DNA of 64,000 nucleotides from Adiantum capillus-veneris (taxonomy: Eukaryota; Streptophyta; Polypodiopsida; Polypodiales; Pteridaceae). Made by a program: the position numbers and the translations under genes. The DNA lies in contig CM043944.1 in assembly GCA_014529385.2 (NCBI GenBank), positions 60,523,268-60,587,267 on the forward strand. The letters are read 5' to 3'. Positions 25,611-34,584 of this stretch are shown here, piece by piece. The notes beneath the pieces are model-generated. The model made no database searches, had not been told where the DNA came from, and saw only the letters and a list, made by a program, of their open reading frames with translations. Position 1 is the first letter of the stretch. Each line of letters begins with the position of its first letter.

Positions 25611-26110
25611 CTCACATTCTCTAGCCATGCCCAATCCCCACACACCTCGATCTAGAGGTACACGGAGATTAGGACCATAGGGTAATAATCTCGTCTTTAT
25701 TGGTCAATGACTATATATTAGGGTTTTTGAAGTCTTTGTGTGCTTTTGAAGTTCGATTGCATTATTTTACTTCGCTTATTTAAGTCCATTTGCGGTTTGA
25801 AGTACACAAGTCGTTTTCGAAGTCCGTTTGCGTTTTTTCAACTATTTGCTGCTATCTCTAACAACTTCACATTCTTTAGCCATGTCCGATCCCCACACAC
25901 CTTGGTCTAGAGGTGCACGGAGATTAGGACCACAGGCTAATAATCTCATCTTTATTGGTCAGTGACTATATATTAGGGGTTTTGAAGTATGTGTGCGCTT
26001 TTTAAGTCCAATTTGCGTTATTTTACATCGTTTATCAAAGTCCATTTGCGTTCTTTGAAGTACACGAGTCATTTTCAAAATTTGTTTGCATTTTTCTTGC
26101 TATTTGCTGT
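25611..26110. repeat. 255-bp tandem repeat, two units
   Basis: Units begin CTCACATTCTCTAGCCATG at 25,611 and TTCACATTCTTTAGCCATG at 25,866. Each has TAGAGGT(A/G)CACGGAGATTAGG, then TATATTAGGG and runs of GTCC(A/G)TTTGCG with GAAGTACAC. A reverse-complement relative of about 100 bases lies in CACTA-1 near 34,350-34,455, also just upstream of its transposase. Confidence 0.8.
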
Positions 26111-26114
26111 TAGC

Positions 26115-26670
26115 TTTGACCTAACCTATAACCTAACCTAACCTATAACCTTACCTATAACCTATAACCTATAACCTAACCTAATCTAACCTATATTCTA
26201 AACCTAACCTAACCTATAACCTAAACCTAACCTATAACTTAATCTAAACAAAGTCCGTTTGCGTTTTTTGAAGTACACGAGTCATTTTTGAAGTCTCTTT
26301 GCGTTTTCTTTACTATTTGCCCCGGTAGCTCTAACCCAACCTATAACCTAACCCAACCTAAAACCTAAACCTAACCTATAACCTAAACCTAACGTATAAC
26401 CTAACCTAACCAAAATCATTTTGCATTTTTTGAAGTACACGAGTATTTTCTAAAGTCCGTTTGCGTTTTTGCTACTATCTGCCGCTAGCTCTAACCTAAC
26501 CTAACCTATAATCTTAACCTAACCTAACCTAACCTAACCTATAATCTATAACCTAAACCTAACCTAACCTAACCTAACCTAACCTAACCTAACCTATAAC
26601 CTAACCTAATTTATAACCTAACCTAGCCTATAACCTAAACCTAAACCTAACTTAAACCTATAACCTAAAC
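26115..26670. repeat. AACCT / AACCTATA satellite-like arrays
   Basis: Runs of AACCT and AACCTATA in irregular mixture fill three blocks separated by segments like GTCCGTTTGCGTTTTTTG. The pentamer resembles arthropod telomere DNA but is interrupted and internal to a transposon, so it is best read as a local expansion. Confidence 0.9.
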
Positions 26671-27114
26671 CTCAATCGCATGATGATAATGAGATGGTAG
26701 CAAGATTTTTTCCCAAAGCATAATTTCAAAATAAAATTGCATAAAAATCTAAAGCATTGAAAGCTTCATCCATGAAGTTTTATTTTGTCAATACAATATA
26801 AATTTTAAATAATATTGCATAAAACTTTAGAGCACTCACATGCGGCCTATTTGAACAATAAAGAGTCTTAAAAACATCTTCAAACCTGCAAAAACACACA
26901 CACACACACACGCTATGTTACATACACATACACTAGATTGCACAAACTTACAAGCAAACTTGAAAAGAATCTCACCTTGATGCTGAGGAGGAGTCCACGA
27001 GCAAGAATCTCACTTTCAGCAAGTCGTTGAGCAACAAATCTGCAGCAAGTGAGGAAGAGGAGGGCAAGAGAAGAGGTGAACAAATGAGGGAAATGCACTG
27101 GGAAAGACCCGCGG

Positions 27115-27355
27115 TTCTGTTTTTTGCAGGGCCCATCGGTATAGGTACCGATATAGGCATCGGTATGAGTACTGGTATAGGCATCGGCATAGTCCTTGGT
27201 ATGGCCGTTGGTATAGATGCCAGTATCAATGCCAAAAATTCAAAAATTAAAAATTTTTAAAACTTGATCTCCCTCCAGATTTACCTACACATATACCGAC
27301 GCTCCCCATTGATGCCGGTAATTTGCCATCGGAATTTAAGCGAGTTCTTGTAGTG
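27115..27355. repeat. CACTA-2 right subterminal repeats
   Basis: At least eight variants of GGCATCGGTATAGG occur between 27,128 and 27,230, with TACCGA and GATGCCGG closer to the end. They mirror the motifs at the left end. Confidence 0.75.
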
Positions 27356-27399
27356 TTATAATCATCTAGCATGCGAGATTTGGAACCTCCTTCATTTGA

Positions 27400-28800
27400 T
27401 TGATGCCTCTGTTGAGGGTGTGTATCATATATTTCTTTGAGGGAGGGAAATTATTGGCTGCCTTTGTCTCAGTACATGGTAGTTGAGCACTGCTGGTCTT
27501 TTATTTTTCCATGAATAGAAACTATCCTAAGGTCGCCTTCTGTTGATGGGACAATAGGTTGGGTCAATCCTGAGATGTTGTGGGGAATGTTTGTAATAGG
27601 TTTCATCGATTGGGTGCCTCTCGAACCATTTCTTTCACCACAAGGGTTGGTTATCAATAATGTTACAGGAACATTCTTGTAATCTTCTTTGTGATTGGGC
27701 TCAAGGGTAGGTAGCATTTTCCTTTTCCAAAGAGAGCTTCATGTCTCATAAGTGGAAGTGTACTCATTTCATGCCCAAGATTCTTCACAACTTAATTAGG
27801 TGTAATCATGATAAGAGCAGCTAATTCTAACACCTTGAGTTTGTATTGCAGATACTCTTTGTTTGGAGGATCATGCACTTTTGAGATCCATCGTTGAATT
27901 TCTTCTCTGGCTGTTTCAGGAACTTGCATATAGGCTGGATCTTCAAAGTCATGCAATGTTTTTTCTGTGCTAGTATTGGGCATCTCGATATGTGGAAAAT
28001 CCAATGCTAGCTGTCCTTGTCCTATTGTTTGAGAGACTTTTATAGAAGCTGACTGGGCTTGCATGGCCTTAATGGCTAGATCTTTATATTGTAATTCCAC
28101 ATGATGTGTTGCGCTTTGAGCAGCTAGGTCCTCTTTTGCTTTGGCCAAATGTTCTTGGAGTTGTTCAATCCCCTCATCTTTTGATTTCTATATTTCTTTA
28201 TGTTGTGTTGTTAGTATTTGTCTGTCATATTTCTCTTGAGCTAGGGAAGCCTTTAGATCCTTTAGCTCTTGTGTCAACGAAGGTGGTTGTGATGAAGTAC
28301 TTGCCGGTGTTGGTGTCTCTTGCATGGCTAGGATCTGTATAAGCATTTTTCTCACAATTGCATATGATTCTCCACTGGTTTGCATTCTTTTGCTTTTCCT
28401 TGGCTAGCTCTTCCTCTAGGTTCTGCTGCATGACTTACAAATTTGTATTTGCCTCATTGAAAGATTGAACTTCCTTGTAGTAATATGCAAAATTTTCTTG
28501 TTCTATCTATAGTTTCGACTGGAGTTGTGTTTGCACTATTTGTAATCCTTCAATATTTTATTGCAGTTGCAGATTTTCCTTAATTGCTATAGTGGCCTCT
28601 CTTTTGGTATCCTCTAGCTCCAAGTCTTGCAAGTTGTAGAGTGCTCTCTGACATTGAAAATGTAGCTTGATTTGTTGCAAATGTGCGTCAATGTCAAAAG
28701 AATTTATCAATTGTGTTAGAGTTCATCTACCATTACCTGTGAACAGGGCGACCTGGGATTTTTTGTGTCCCTTGAGGTTTGTTAGATGTGCCAACTTTTG
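27400..28800 (-). pseudogene. Decayed coiled-coil ORF, unknown origin
   Basis: I do not recognise this protein. Going from 28,800 leftwards, the minus strand gives charged helical text: LHFQCQRALYNLQDLELEDT, QQNLEEELAKEKQKNANQW, LTQELKDLKASLAQEKYDRQ and LAKAKEDLAAQSATHHVELQ. It ends in a less helical part with REEIQRWISKVHDPPNKEYL and EPNHKEDYKNVPVTLL. The heptad-like spacing of Leu and the Glu/Lys content suggest a coiled coil. Stops and at least two frameshifts break it. It abuts the RNase H end of copia A, so it could be an extra ORF of that element (as in Sireviruses), a gag of a non-autonomous element, or a host gene piece. CACTA-2 borders its left end. Confidence 0.45.
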
Positions 28801-28819
28801 TCGTGTTTTTTTCTTTGAG

Positions 28820-29543
28820 TTGTCGTCAGTGTGAACCTTGACAAGCTCAATGTGCTTGCCAGCCAATACATCTCGTATGACATGGTATGCGATCTCTATG
28901 TGTTTTGACTTTGAGTGAAACACCGGATTCATTGCCAAAGCAATAGCACTCTAACTATAAAAATCTAGTACTGGAACCTTGTGAATGCCCAAATATTCCA
29001 CTAGACGAGCTAACCATATGGATTCCTTGCTGGTGTCAGATGCAACAACATACTCTGTATCAGTGGTAGATGATGTCGTGCTTGGAGACACGATCTCCAA
29101 GAGATAGCCGCTCCATCAAACATGAACACATAGCCAGATGTAGATCTTCTATTACCCACACAACCCGCATAATCCGCATCCGTGTAGCCCACAATAGATG
29201 AATTTTTGTTCTCAAAGCGGAGACACTTGCTAGATGTACCATTCAGATATCTGAGGATTTTCTTCACTGCTTCCCAATTCTTCTTGCCAAGGTTTGATAT
29301 GTACCTACTAACCACTCCCACTGCATGTGCAATGTCTAGTCTTGTGGCTACCACCACAGCGTACATCAAACTGCCAGCTGCTGAAGAATATGGCACTTTT
29401 TCCATTTTCTCTTTCTCAGCATCTGTCTTGGGAGAATCTTCCTTGCTGAGTTTTAAGTATTCTTGCATTGGGGTACTCAATGAATTCCCCCCCTGTATAC
29501 TAAAATGTTGCAAGACCTTGTGGATGTACGTTTCTTCAGACAA
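28820..29543 (-). pseudogene. Copia A RNase H
   Basis: The motifs are YSSAAGSLMYAVVVATRLDI, VVSRYISNLGKKNWEAVKKI and LRYLNGTSSKCLRF, then GYTDADYAGCVGNRRSTSGY with GAAISWRS. This is the copia RNase H with the usual TDADYAG...RRSTSGY signature. After a frameshift near 29,080 it continues with NPVFHSKSKHIEIAYHVIRD and HIELVKVHTDDN. The reading ends there and runs into coiled-coil text rather than the usual ADLLTK tail. It follows the RT on the same strand, as expected of Ty1/copia order. Confidence 0.85.
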
Positions 29544-30503
29544 TTAATAATTCCACGTTGTCTATCTCTCTTGATGCACATACCAAGAAAATGATTGGAA
29601 TTTCCCAAGTCTTTCATGGAAACTTGGGTGCTTACCATATCTTTCAACTGATTGATCTCATCAATTGATTTGCTTGCGATGAGCGTATCGTCTACATACA
29701 AGATCAAGATGATTAAAGAACCATCATTTAACTTTCTTGCATATAATAAACGATCCTCTTGACTGCTTATACAACCCTGAGACTGCATGAATTTGTTGAA
29801 TTTCTGGTAGCACTGCCTTGAACCTTCCCTGAGGCCATAGAGTGACTTTTTAAGTCTACAAACCAATTATGCCCTTGTTCGCTTTTGAGTTTCACCTACA
29901 AAACCCTCTGGCTATTTCATGTAGAAATATTCATCTAGATTCCCGTGATGAAATGTTATTTTCACATCAATTTGGACAAGTTCCATGTCTTGGATAGCAA
30001 CCAAACCAAGCACGGTGCAACGTGTAGTCATCATGACTATTGGAGAGAATATCTTGTCAAAATCCAAACTTTTTTGCTACTTGAAACCCTTGGCAGCTAG
30101 ACGAGCCTTGTACCTAGGCTGGGGATCTTCAATTGTATACTTCTTCTTGTATACCCACTTGCAAGGTAAAGCATGTTTTCCCTGTGGTAGCTCAATCAAA
30201 TCCAATGTCTCATTATCCACAATTAAATTGTATTCTGAATGCATAGCCTACTTCCACTTAGTGCTATCATCTATTTGTATAGCTTCTTTGTAGCAGGTTG
30301 GCCCTCTAGCATCAGTGACCAAAATGTGGTGTATATCCGGCTCAAACCGCCCGGGTACACCTGATACTCTCTAAGAGCATCTCGGTGCCTGACTTCTGGA
30401 CTCTTCTCTCTCTGGAGCAATAATAGTATCTTGCACTTGAAGATTAGGTGCATCACTACTAAACTATGCTGGTTCGAAGGCTACATCCTCAAATCGAACA
30501 CGT
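29477..30503 (-). pseudogene. Copia A reverse transcriptase
   Basis: From 30,503 leftwards: RVRFEDVAFEPA (the segment after integrase), ALPCKWVYKKKYTIEDPQPR with YKARLAAKGFK, then [40 protein letters not shown], the catalytic LIILILYVDDTLIASK near 29,700, and SMKDLGNSNHFLGMCIKRDR. All RT blocks including YVDD are present, but stops (for example near 30,465 and 29,870) and a frameshift near 29,540 inactivate it. The gag, protease and integrase of what is evidently the same element lie 29.6 kb away at 60.1-62.7 kb, because gypsy B inserted between integrase and RT. Confidence 0.85.
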
Positions 30504-31267
30504 TGGAGAGGAGGGGGAATGAGTTCCACACCCGACACACAACACAAAGCTTCCCTAAAGCTCATGGTATCCACAACACCCCTAACCTCTCAAATAACAT
30601 CTTCAAATTTTCTAATTTGCACTAACAGATCCACCTTGGCACACAGAACAGCTATCTCCTACCTTGCAAAAACACCTTCAAGCACAATTGCACCCACACT
30701 GTTCAATTCACCCTTTCCGGCTCACAAAACACCATGATTCTACCTTCTTGGTAACACACTTCAAGCTGTAGGCGTACCCTCCGCAAGCACTAGCAAGCAC
30801 ACAAAGAGCGAGAGAAAAGGAGGGGATGGGGAGAAGCAATATGAGAAAGAGGGAAAAATGCTTAATACTATTGCATAGGGAGATACTACAACCAATTTTG
30901 TAGCTCCAATGGCAAGCTTCCAATACAAAGGCTCGCACGCCTTCAACAACTCTCTATGGAAAAAAAACCCTCAAAAAATTACTTCTATCCCCTTTTATAA
31001 GGCTTGGCTAAGGCTAAAAAAGAAAAAAAAGGAGCTATCAAGCTTGTACGAGTCAACTGAAGCTTCATTTAAAATTTTTCTTGCATTGCGACCACTTGGC
31101 ACACTTGATTTTTTTGTTAATTGCATGGTACCTCTTTCTCTGCCCAATCTGGCCACCCGACTCTCTTTGCATAGCCCTTTGGGAAAGCCCTTTTCTCTCT
31201 CTTTCTTGCTCCACTAACCTTTATGGCGGGTAGGATAGTCCCCTTTGCCTCACCCCTTGAAGCCTTC

Positions 31268-31327
<60 letters not shown>

Positions 31328-32268
31328 GCTGTTGGCCACCTGTCGTGGGACCCTTCCCCAGTTGAGCAATAGCGACATCGCTATTGGGGGGGTCTCCTTT
31401 TACCCTCAAAAAACTTGGCCCCAGTGGGCGCGGGACTGAACCCTTAAGGGCACACCACATCATCACTATTATCAACGGCTGCCACCGTTAGCGTGCCAAT
31501 AGTGCACCGCCCTTCTTCCAAAACCTGCCACCGGGATGGCAGCGCCGCTGCACGAGGCCCCAACATAGCACCGGGAAGCTTCCACCATCGCCACCATGCC
31601 AAGGGAACTCACTCTCCACCCGTACGCTCTACAATGGGCTCATGGCCATGCTAAAATACCACAGTGTCACGAACACCTTCATCGCATGTGGGTTTTTTTC
31701 CCGACCATGTGGCAAGAGTTGGGGCGGCTCCCTCTTAGAGTGACCTCCAAAGCTTCGAAGTCCTTAAGAAAAAACCTTTCATATTCAAATTTTTTCCTCG
31801 CTTGTCCTGCCTGCCAATTGGCACCTGGTAATCCATTTGCCGAGCTGCAAAACTCGGTCAAAAACTCACTGAGCTGAGTCCGACTTTCCCCAACCTTGCC
31901 GCGCTTCACAATTCCACGAGCCCGCGAATCTAGGCCGCAAAAATCGAGAAAGTCGTCTGCAACCAATTTCGAACAAATGCACCCAATCTTTCCAACTGCT
32001 CTAACTTTCTGCTCCAGGCTCTGTTTGACGAGCTTTCAACTCCCGCTAGCTCCACACACCACATAGCACCTTCTTGAACTCTATCGTGGTCCAAAAAAAT
32101 TCCAGATGGCACGACTTCCCATGTGGTCAGGTCGAAACCAACCTAGCCCCCGACAAAACTTCAAATGGCCATATCTTGCAATCTGTAACTTTGATCTGCA
32201 ATCTAAAAAGACAGGTATGCTCCATATATCGAGCACTACGCACCTATACACTGATATCCACTTGGGAC
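30504..32268 (-). repeat. Gypsy B 3' LTR, outer part
   Basis: This matches 49,846-51,552 over its whole length (for example CCACACCCGACACACAACAC at the start and CAAAACTTCAAATG(G/A)CCATAT near the end). It has a (CT)n tract at 31,271-31,322 that the other LTR mostly lacks. It is interrupted at GGGAC (32,264-32,268) by copia B and resumes at 44,450. Frames inside it are not genes. Confidence 0.9.
31271..31322. repeat. (CT)n microsatellite
   Basis: About 26 units inside the gypsy B left LTR. The right LTR has only a short CTCTCTCTATCTCTCT at the same place (50,610-50,630). Confidence 0.95.
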
Positions 32269-32348
32269 TATTAGGAAATATGACGTAGCTAAGTAGATAA
32301 TTGAGTAGATTACTTAATGGAGAGAGATAATTTATAGACACGAGAGAT

Positions 32349-32423
<75 letters not shown>

Positions 32424-32577
32424 CACAATATACGCGGTTCACCCAAAGTGGGCTATGTCCATGGGAAAGCAACCACTCAATGGCTTTACTTCAAAATAAG
32501 AAGTAGGTTACAAAGGGATTATACCCTTTTGGAGCTCCTGCCTTGCTTCACTCTCACCACCTCACACCCACCTTGCC
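32269..32577 (-). repeat. Copia B 3' LTR, truncated
   Basis: This matches 43,635-43,955: AGGAAATATGACGTAGCTAA at the start, a GA tract, GTGGGCTATGTCCA, and GGGATTATACCCTTTTGGAG. The terminal TG is TA here. Identity ends at CACACCCACCTTG, where RT sequence begins, marking a deletion breakpoint. Confidence 0.85.
32353..32419. repeat. (GA)n microsatellite
   Basis: About 33 GA units in the copia B left LTR. The partner tract at 43,724-43,788 has nearly the same length. Confidence 0.95.
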
Positions 32578-32787
32578 AAACCTGTGACTCCTTTCTATCA
32601 TGGCTTCTTATCCTTGAATTCCGATTGAAGATGAGCAAAAGCTCAACTTCTCATTGTTGCAACATTAGGATGATGAACTTCCTATCTTCCAAATTCTTCG
32701 TGTAGACGTAATGATCAGAGTTGCATCTTCTGAATCCATGATCTAACATCCATCCATCAAACTTCAAGTACGATTGTCTTGATGCTT
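32578..32787 (-). pseudogene. Copia B RT, part after CACTA-1
   Basis: The minus-strand reading YLKFDGWMLDHGFRRCNSDH, then YVYTKNLEDRKFIILML, is the copia RT segment leading up to the YVDD box. It stops just before that box at the deletion breakpoint. It joins in sense with LVWFKAS on the other side of CACTA-1 (40,524-40,560) once one CTT duplication is removed, which proves that the transposon entered an RT gene. Confidence 0.85.
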
Positions 32788-32850
32788 CACTACAAGAGGC
32801 TCTTCATATTAGCGACGCTCACACAGCGACGCTCAAATTTTTTTTTTCCC

Positions 32851-32956
32851 GGCGTCGCTATGAGCGTCGCTATAAGCGTCGCTATGAGCGTCGCAAATTT
32901 ACAAAGAAATTTGCGACGCTCATAGCGACGCTTATAGCGACGCTCATAGCGACGCC
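32851..32956. repeat. CACTA-1 left foldback, perfect 50-bp arms
   Basis: Arm 32,851-32,900 and arm 32,907-32,956 are exact reverse complements around the loop ACAAAG. Each arm contains four GCGTCGCTAT-type units. Single units also lie at 32,813-32,833. By analogy with En/Spm these would be TnpA binding sites. Confidence 0.95.
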
Positions 32957-33054
32957 AGCTGGGGTAAAAAAAATAACCGAGCGCGCCCAAAAACTCAGAT
33001 CTCAGATCTGAGTTTTTCGGCGCCCTCAAGCAAAGAGCAGGTAACGCTCTCCCT

Positions 33055-33087
33055 CACTCTCTCTCTCTCTCTCTCTCTCTCTTTTTC

Positions 33088-33129
<42 letters not shown>

Positions 33130-33249
33130 AGAGGAAGGAGAGCCAGGTATGCTCCTTCCCTCTCCTCATTCTCATGTTCCCTTCCCCTCTTTCTCTCTCC
33201 CTCTCTCTCTCTCTCACACACACACATACACACACACACACATAGTGTT

Positions 33250-33289
<40 letters not shown>

Positions 33290-33535
33290 CGAGAGAGAGT
33301 GCAAAAACGCACACACATACATAAACAAAGAATGCACACACACATTGAGAGAGAAAAAGAGAGAGAGAGAGCATGCATAAACAAAAAACGCACGCATTGA
33401 GAGAGGAAAAGAGAGAGAGAACATGCATAAACAAAAAACGCACACATTGAGAGAGGAAAAGAGAAAGAAAACATGCATACGATCCAAAAAAACGCACACA
33501 CATTGAGAGAGAAAGAAAGAGAAACTAAGGGAGCG
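33055..33535. repeat. CT, CA and GA microsatellite cluster
   Basis: This includes (CT)n at 33,055-33,082, (CA)n at 33,092-33,125, CT then CA at 33,196-33,242, and (GA)n at 33,253-33,300, followed by four decayed units of GCATAAACAAAAAACGCAC with GAGAGAG (33,300-33,520). The frames they create are not genes. The cluster lies in the 5' untranslated part of CACTA-1. Confidence 0.9.
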
Positions 33536-33782
33536 TCGTAGGAAACTAATTAAAATTAAAAGACCTAAAGATCTAGCCGACGAGGAGTTGAACTGAAGAC
33601 CTATTATTCAAGAGAGAAATGGCATAATCAATCTATCATACTTGGCATGGGTGATAGAAAGGTTATACCATTTATCTCTTTTTATTGGCACACACATCCA
33701 CACACGCGCACACACACAGGAAGAAGAGAGTTATAACGTCGTAGGAAACTATCTTAAAAGACGTTAAAGATTAGGTTATATG

Positions 33783-34142
33783 TAGACTTACATTAAATTA
33801 GATTTAGGTTTATTTTTAACTAGATTTACGTTTATTTAAGCTAGATTTAGATTTACGTTATATTAGATTAGATGCGGGTCTCCATAGACTGCGATGCCTG
33901 CATGAAGCGGGTGAAGACAGCCCTCAATGGAATATAGGGTATTGCTGCCTTCACTCATGGTGGGCTCCGTCGATCCAAAAGTACTGGTGAAATGTCTTCA
34001 GAAGATAGGGAAGAAGGTGGATCTTCAGGGCGGCAAGAGTCACTACATCCCCGACACAATGACCATCTAGACAACCTCTAGTCATTAGACTTACGTTAAA
34101 TTAGATTTAGCTTTATTTTTAGTTAGATTTACGTTTATTTAG
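33783..34142. repeat. Direct repeats flanking a captured gene fragment
   Basis: AGACTTAC(A/G)TTAAATTAG, then ATTTAG(G/C)TTTATTTTTA and AGATTTACGTTTATTTA, occur at 33,783-33,838 and again at 34,086-34,142. They bracket the heavy-metal-domain remnant. Confidence 0.8.
33872..34071 (+). pseudogene. Captured heavy-metal-associated (HMA) domain fragment
   Basis: The first frame reads MRVSIDCDACMKRVKTALN up to a stop at 33,935. After a +1 shift it continues GSVDPKVLVKCLQKIGKK, VDLQGGKSHYIPDT. This is the βαββαβ fold of plant HMA proteins (HIPP/HPP type): the metal-binding M/I-D-C-x-x-C loop (CDAC) at the start and the 'G.VDP..L...L.K.GK.V' half at the end, about 65 residues as usual; the middle strand is degraded. 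HMA domains bind Cu, Zn or Cd ions in the cytosol or nucleus in host proteins. Here it is a scrap between the microsatellites and the transposase gene of CACTA-1, flanked by direct repeats, so it was probably picked up from a host gene. No product is expected. Confidence 0.75.
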
Positions 34143-34454
34143 ATTTACGCTTATTTACGTTAGATCGAGTCCACGCAAGAATTACTTACGGTTTAGGGTT
34201 TAGAGTTAGACGAACAGTGAAAAGATCTACTGTGAAAAGATGTTAAGATGAAGTGAAGTGCTACAGCTAGAGAAGAGGCAAAGGGATTTTGTCCACTACA
34301 TGCAGTATCATGTAGACGTGGGTGTCTAGATTTCTTGTACCCACAAATATAGGTATTGACCAATAAAGACGAGATTATAACCCGGTGGTTCTGATCTCCG
34401 TGCACCTCTAGACCGAGGTGTGCGGGGATTGGACATGACTAGAGAATGTGAGGT

Positions 34455-34455
<1 letters not shown>

Positions 34456-34514
<59 letters not shown>
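34456..34514. repeat. (GA)n microsatellite before the transposase start
   Basis: About 29 GA units, 70 bases upstream of the transposase ATG. GA tracts are common in plant 5' leaders, and a regulatory role is not shown. Confidence 0.95.
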
Positions 34515-34519
<5 letters not shown>

Positions 34520-34584
34520 TAAGACGAAGAATGCCAATAGAATATTAAATTTGTTGTCCAGGTTATAAGTTTTTTATCCTCATT

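Larger units (their letters stand above)
20034..27355 (-). mobile_element. CACTA-2 transposon, 7.3 kb, defective
   Basis: The left end is CACTACAACACGCTGCG and the right end is the complement of CACTACAAGAACTCGC. Both start with the CACTACAA typical of the superfamily. Three-base TTA duplications flank it (20,031-20,033 and 27,356-27,358). Subterminal zones on both sides repeat variants of GCATCGGTATAG. Genes lie on the minus strand: a TNP2-type transposase at about 25.5-22.2 kb and a TnpA-like gene at 22.0-20.9 kb, both broken by stops. It shares a region upstream of the transposase with CACTA-1, so the two are related but separate families. Confidence 0.9.

Noticed and set aside
26115-26670. 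Telomere
   Set aside because: The AACCT pentamer is not the usual plant TTTAGGG repeat, the array is irregular, and it lies inside a transposon with coding remnants on one side and an end with target duplication on the other.
33026-33503. Overlapping Cys/Val/Phe-rich frames of 95-157 codons, at first glance membrane proteins
   Set aside because: They are translations of mixed CT/CA/GA tracts in the 5' part of CACTA-1.
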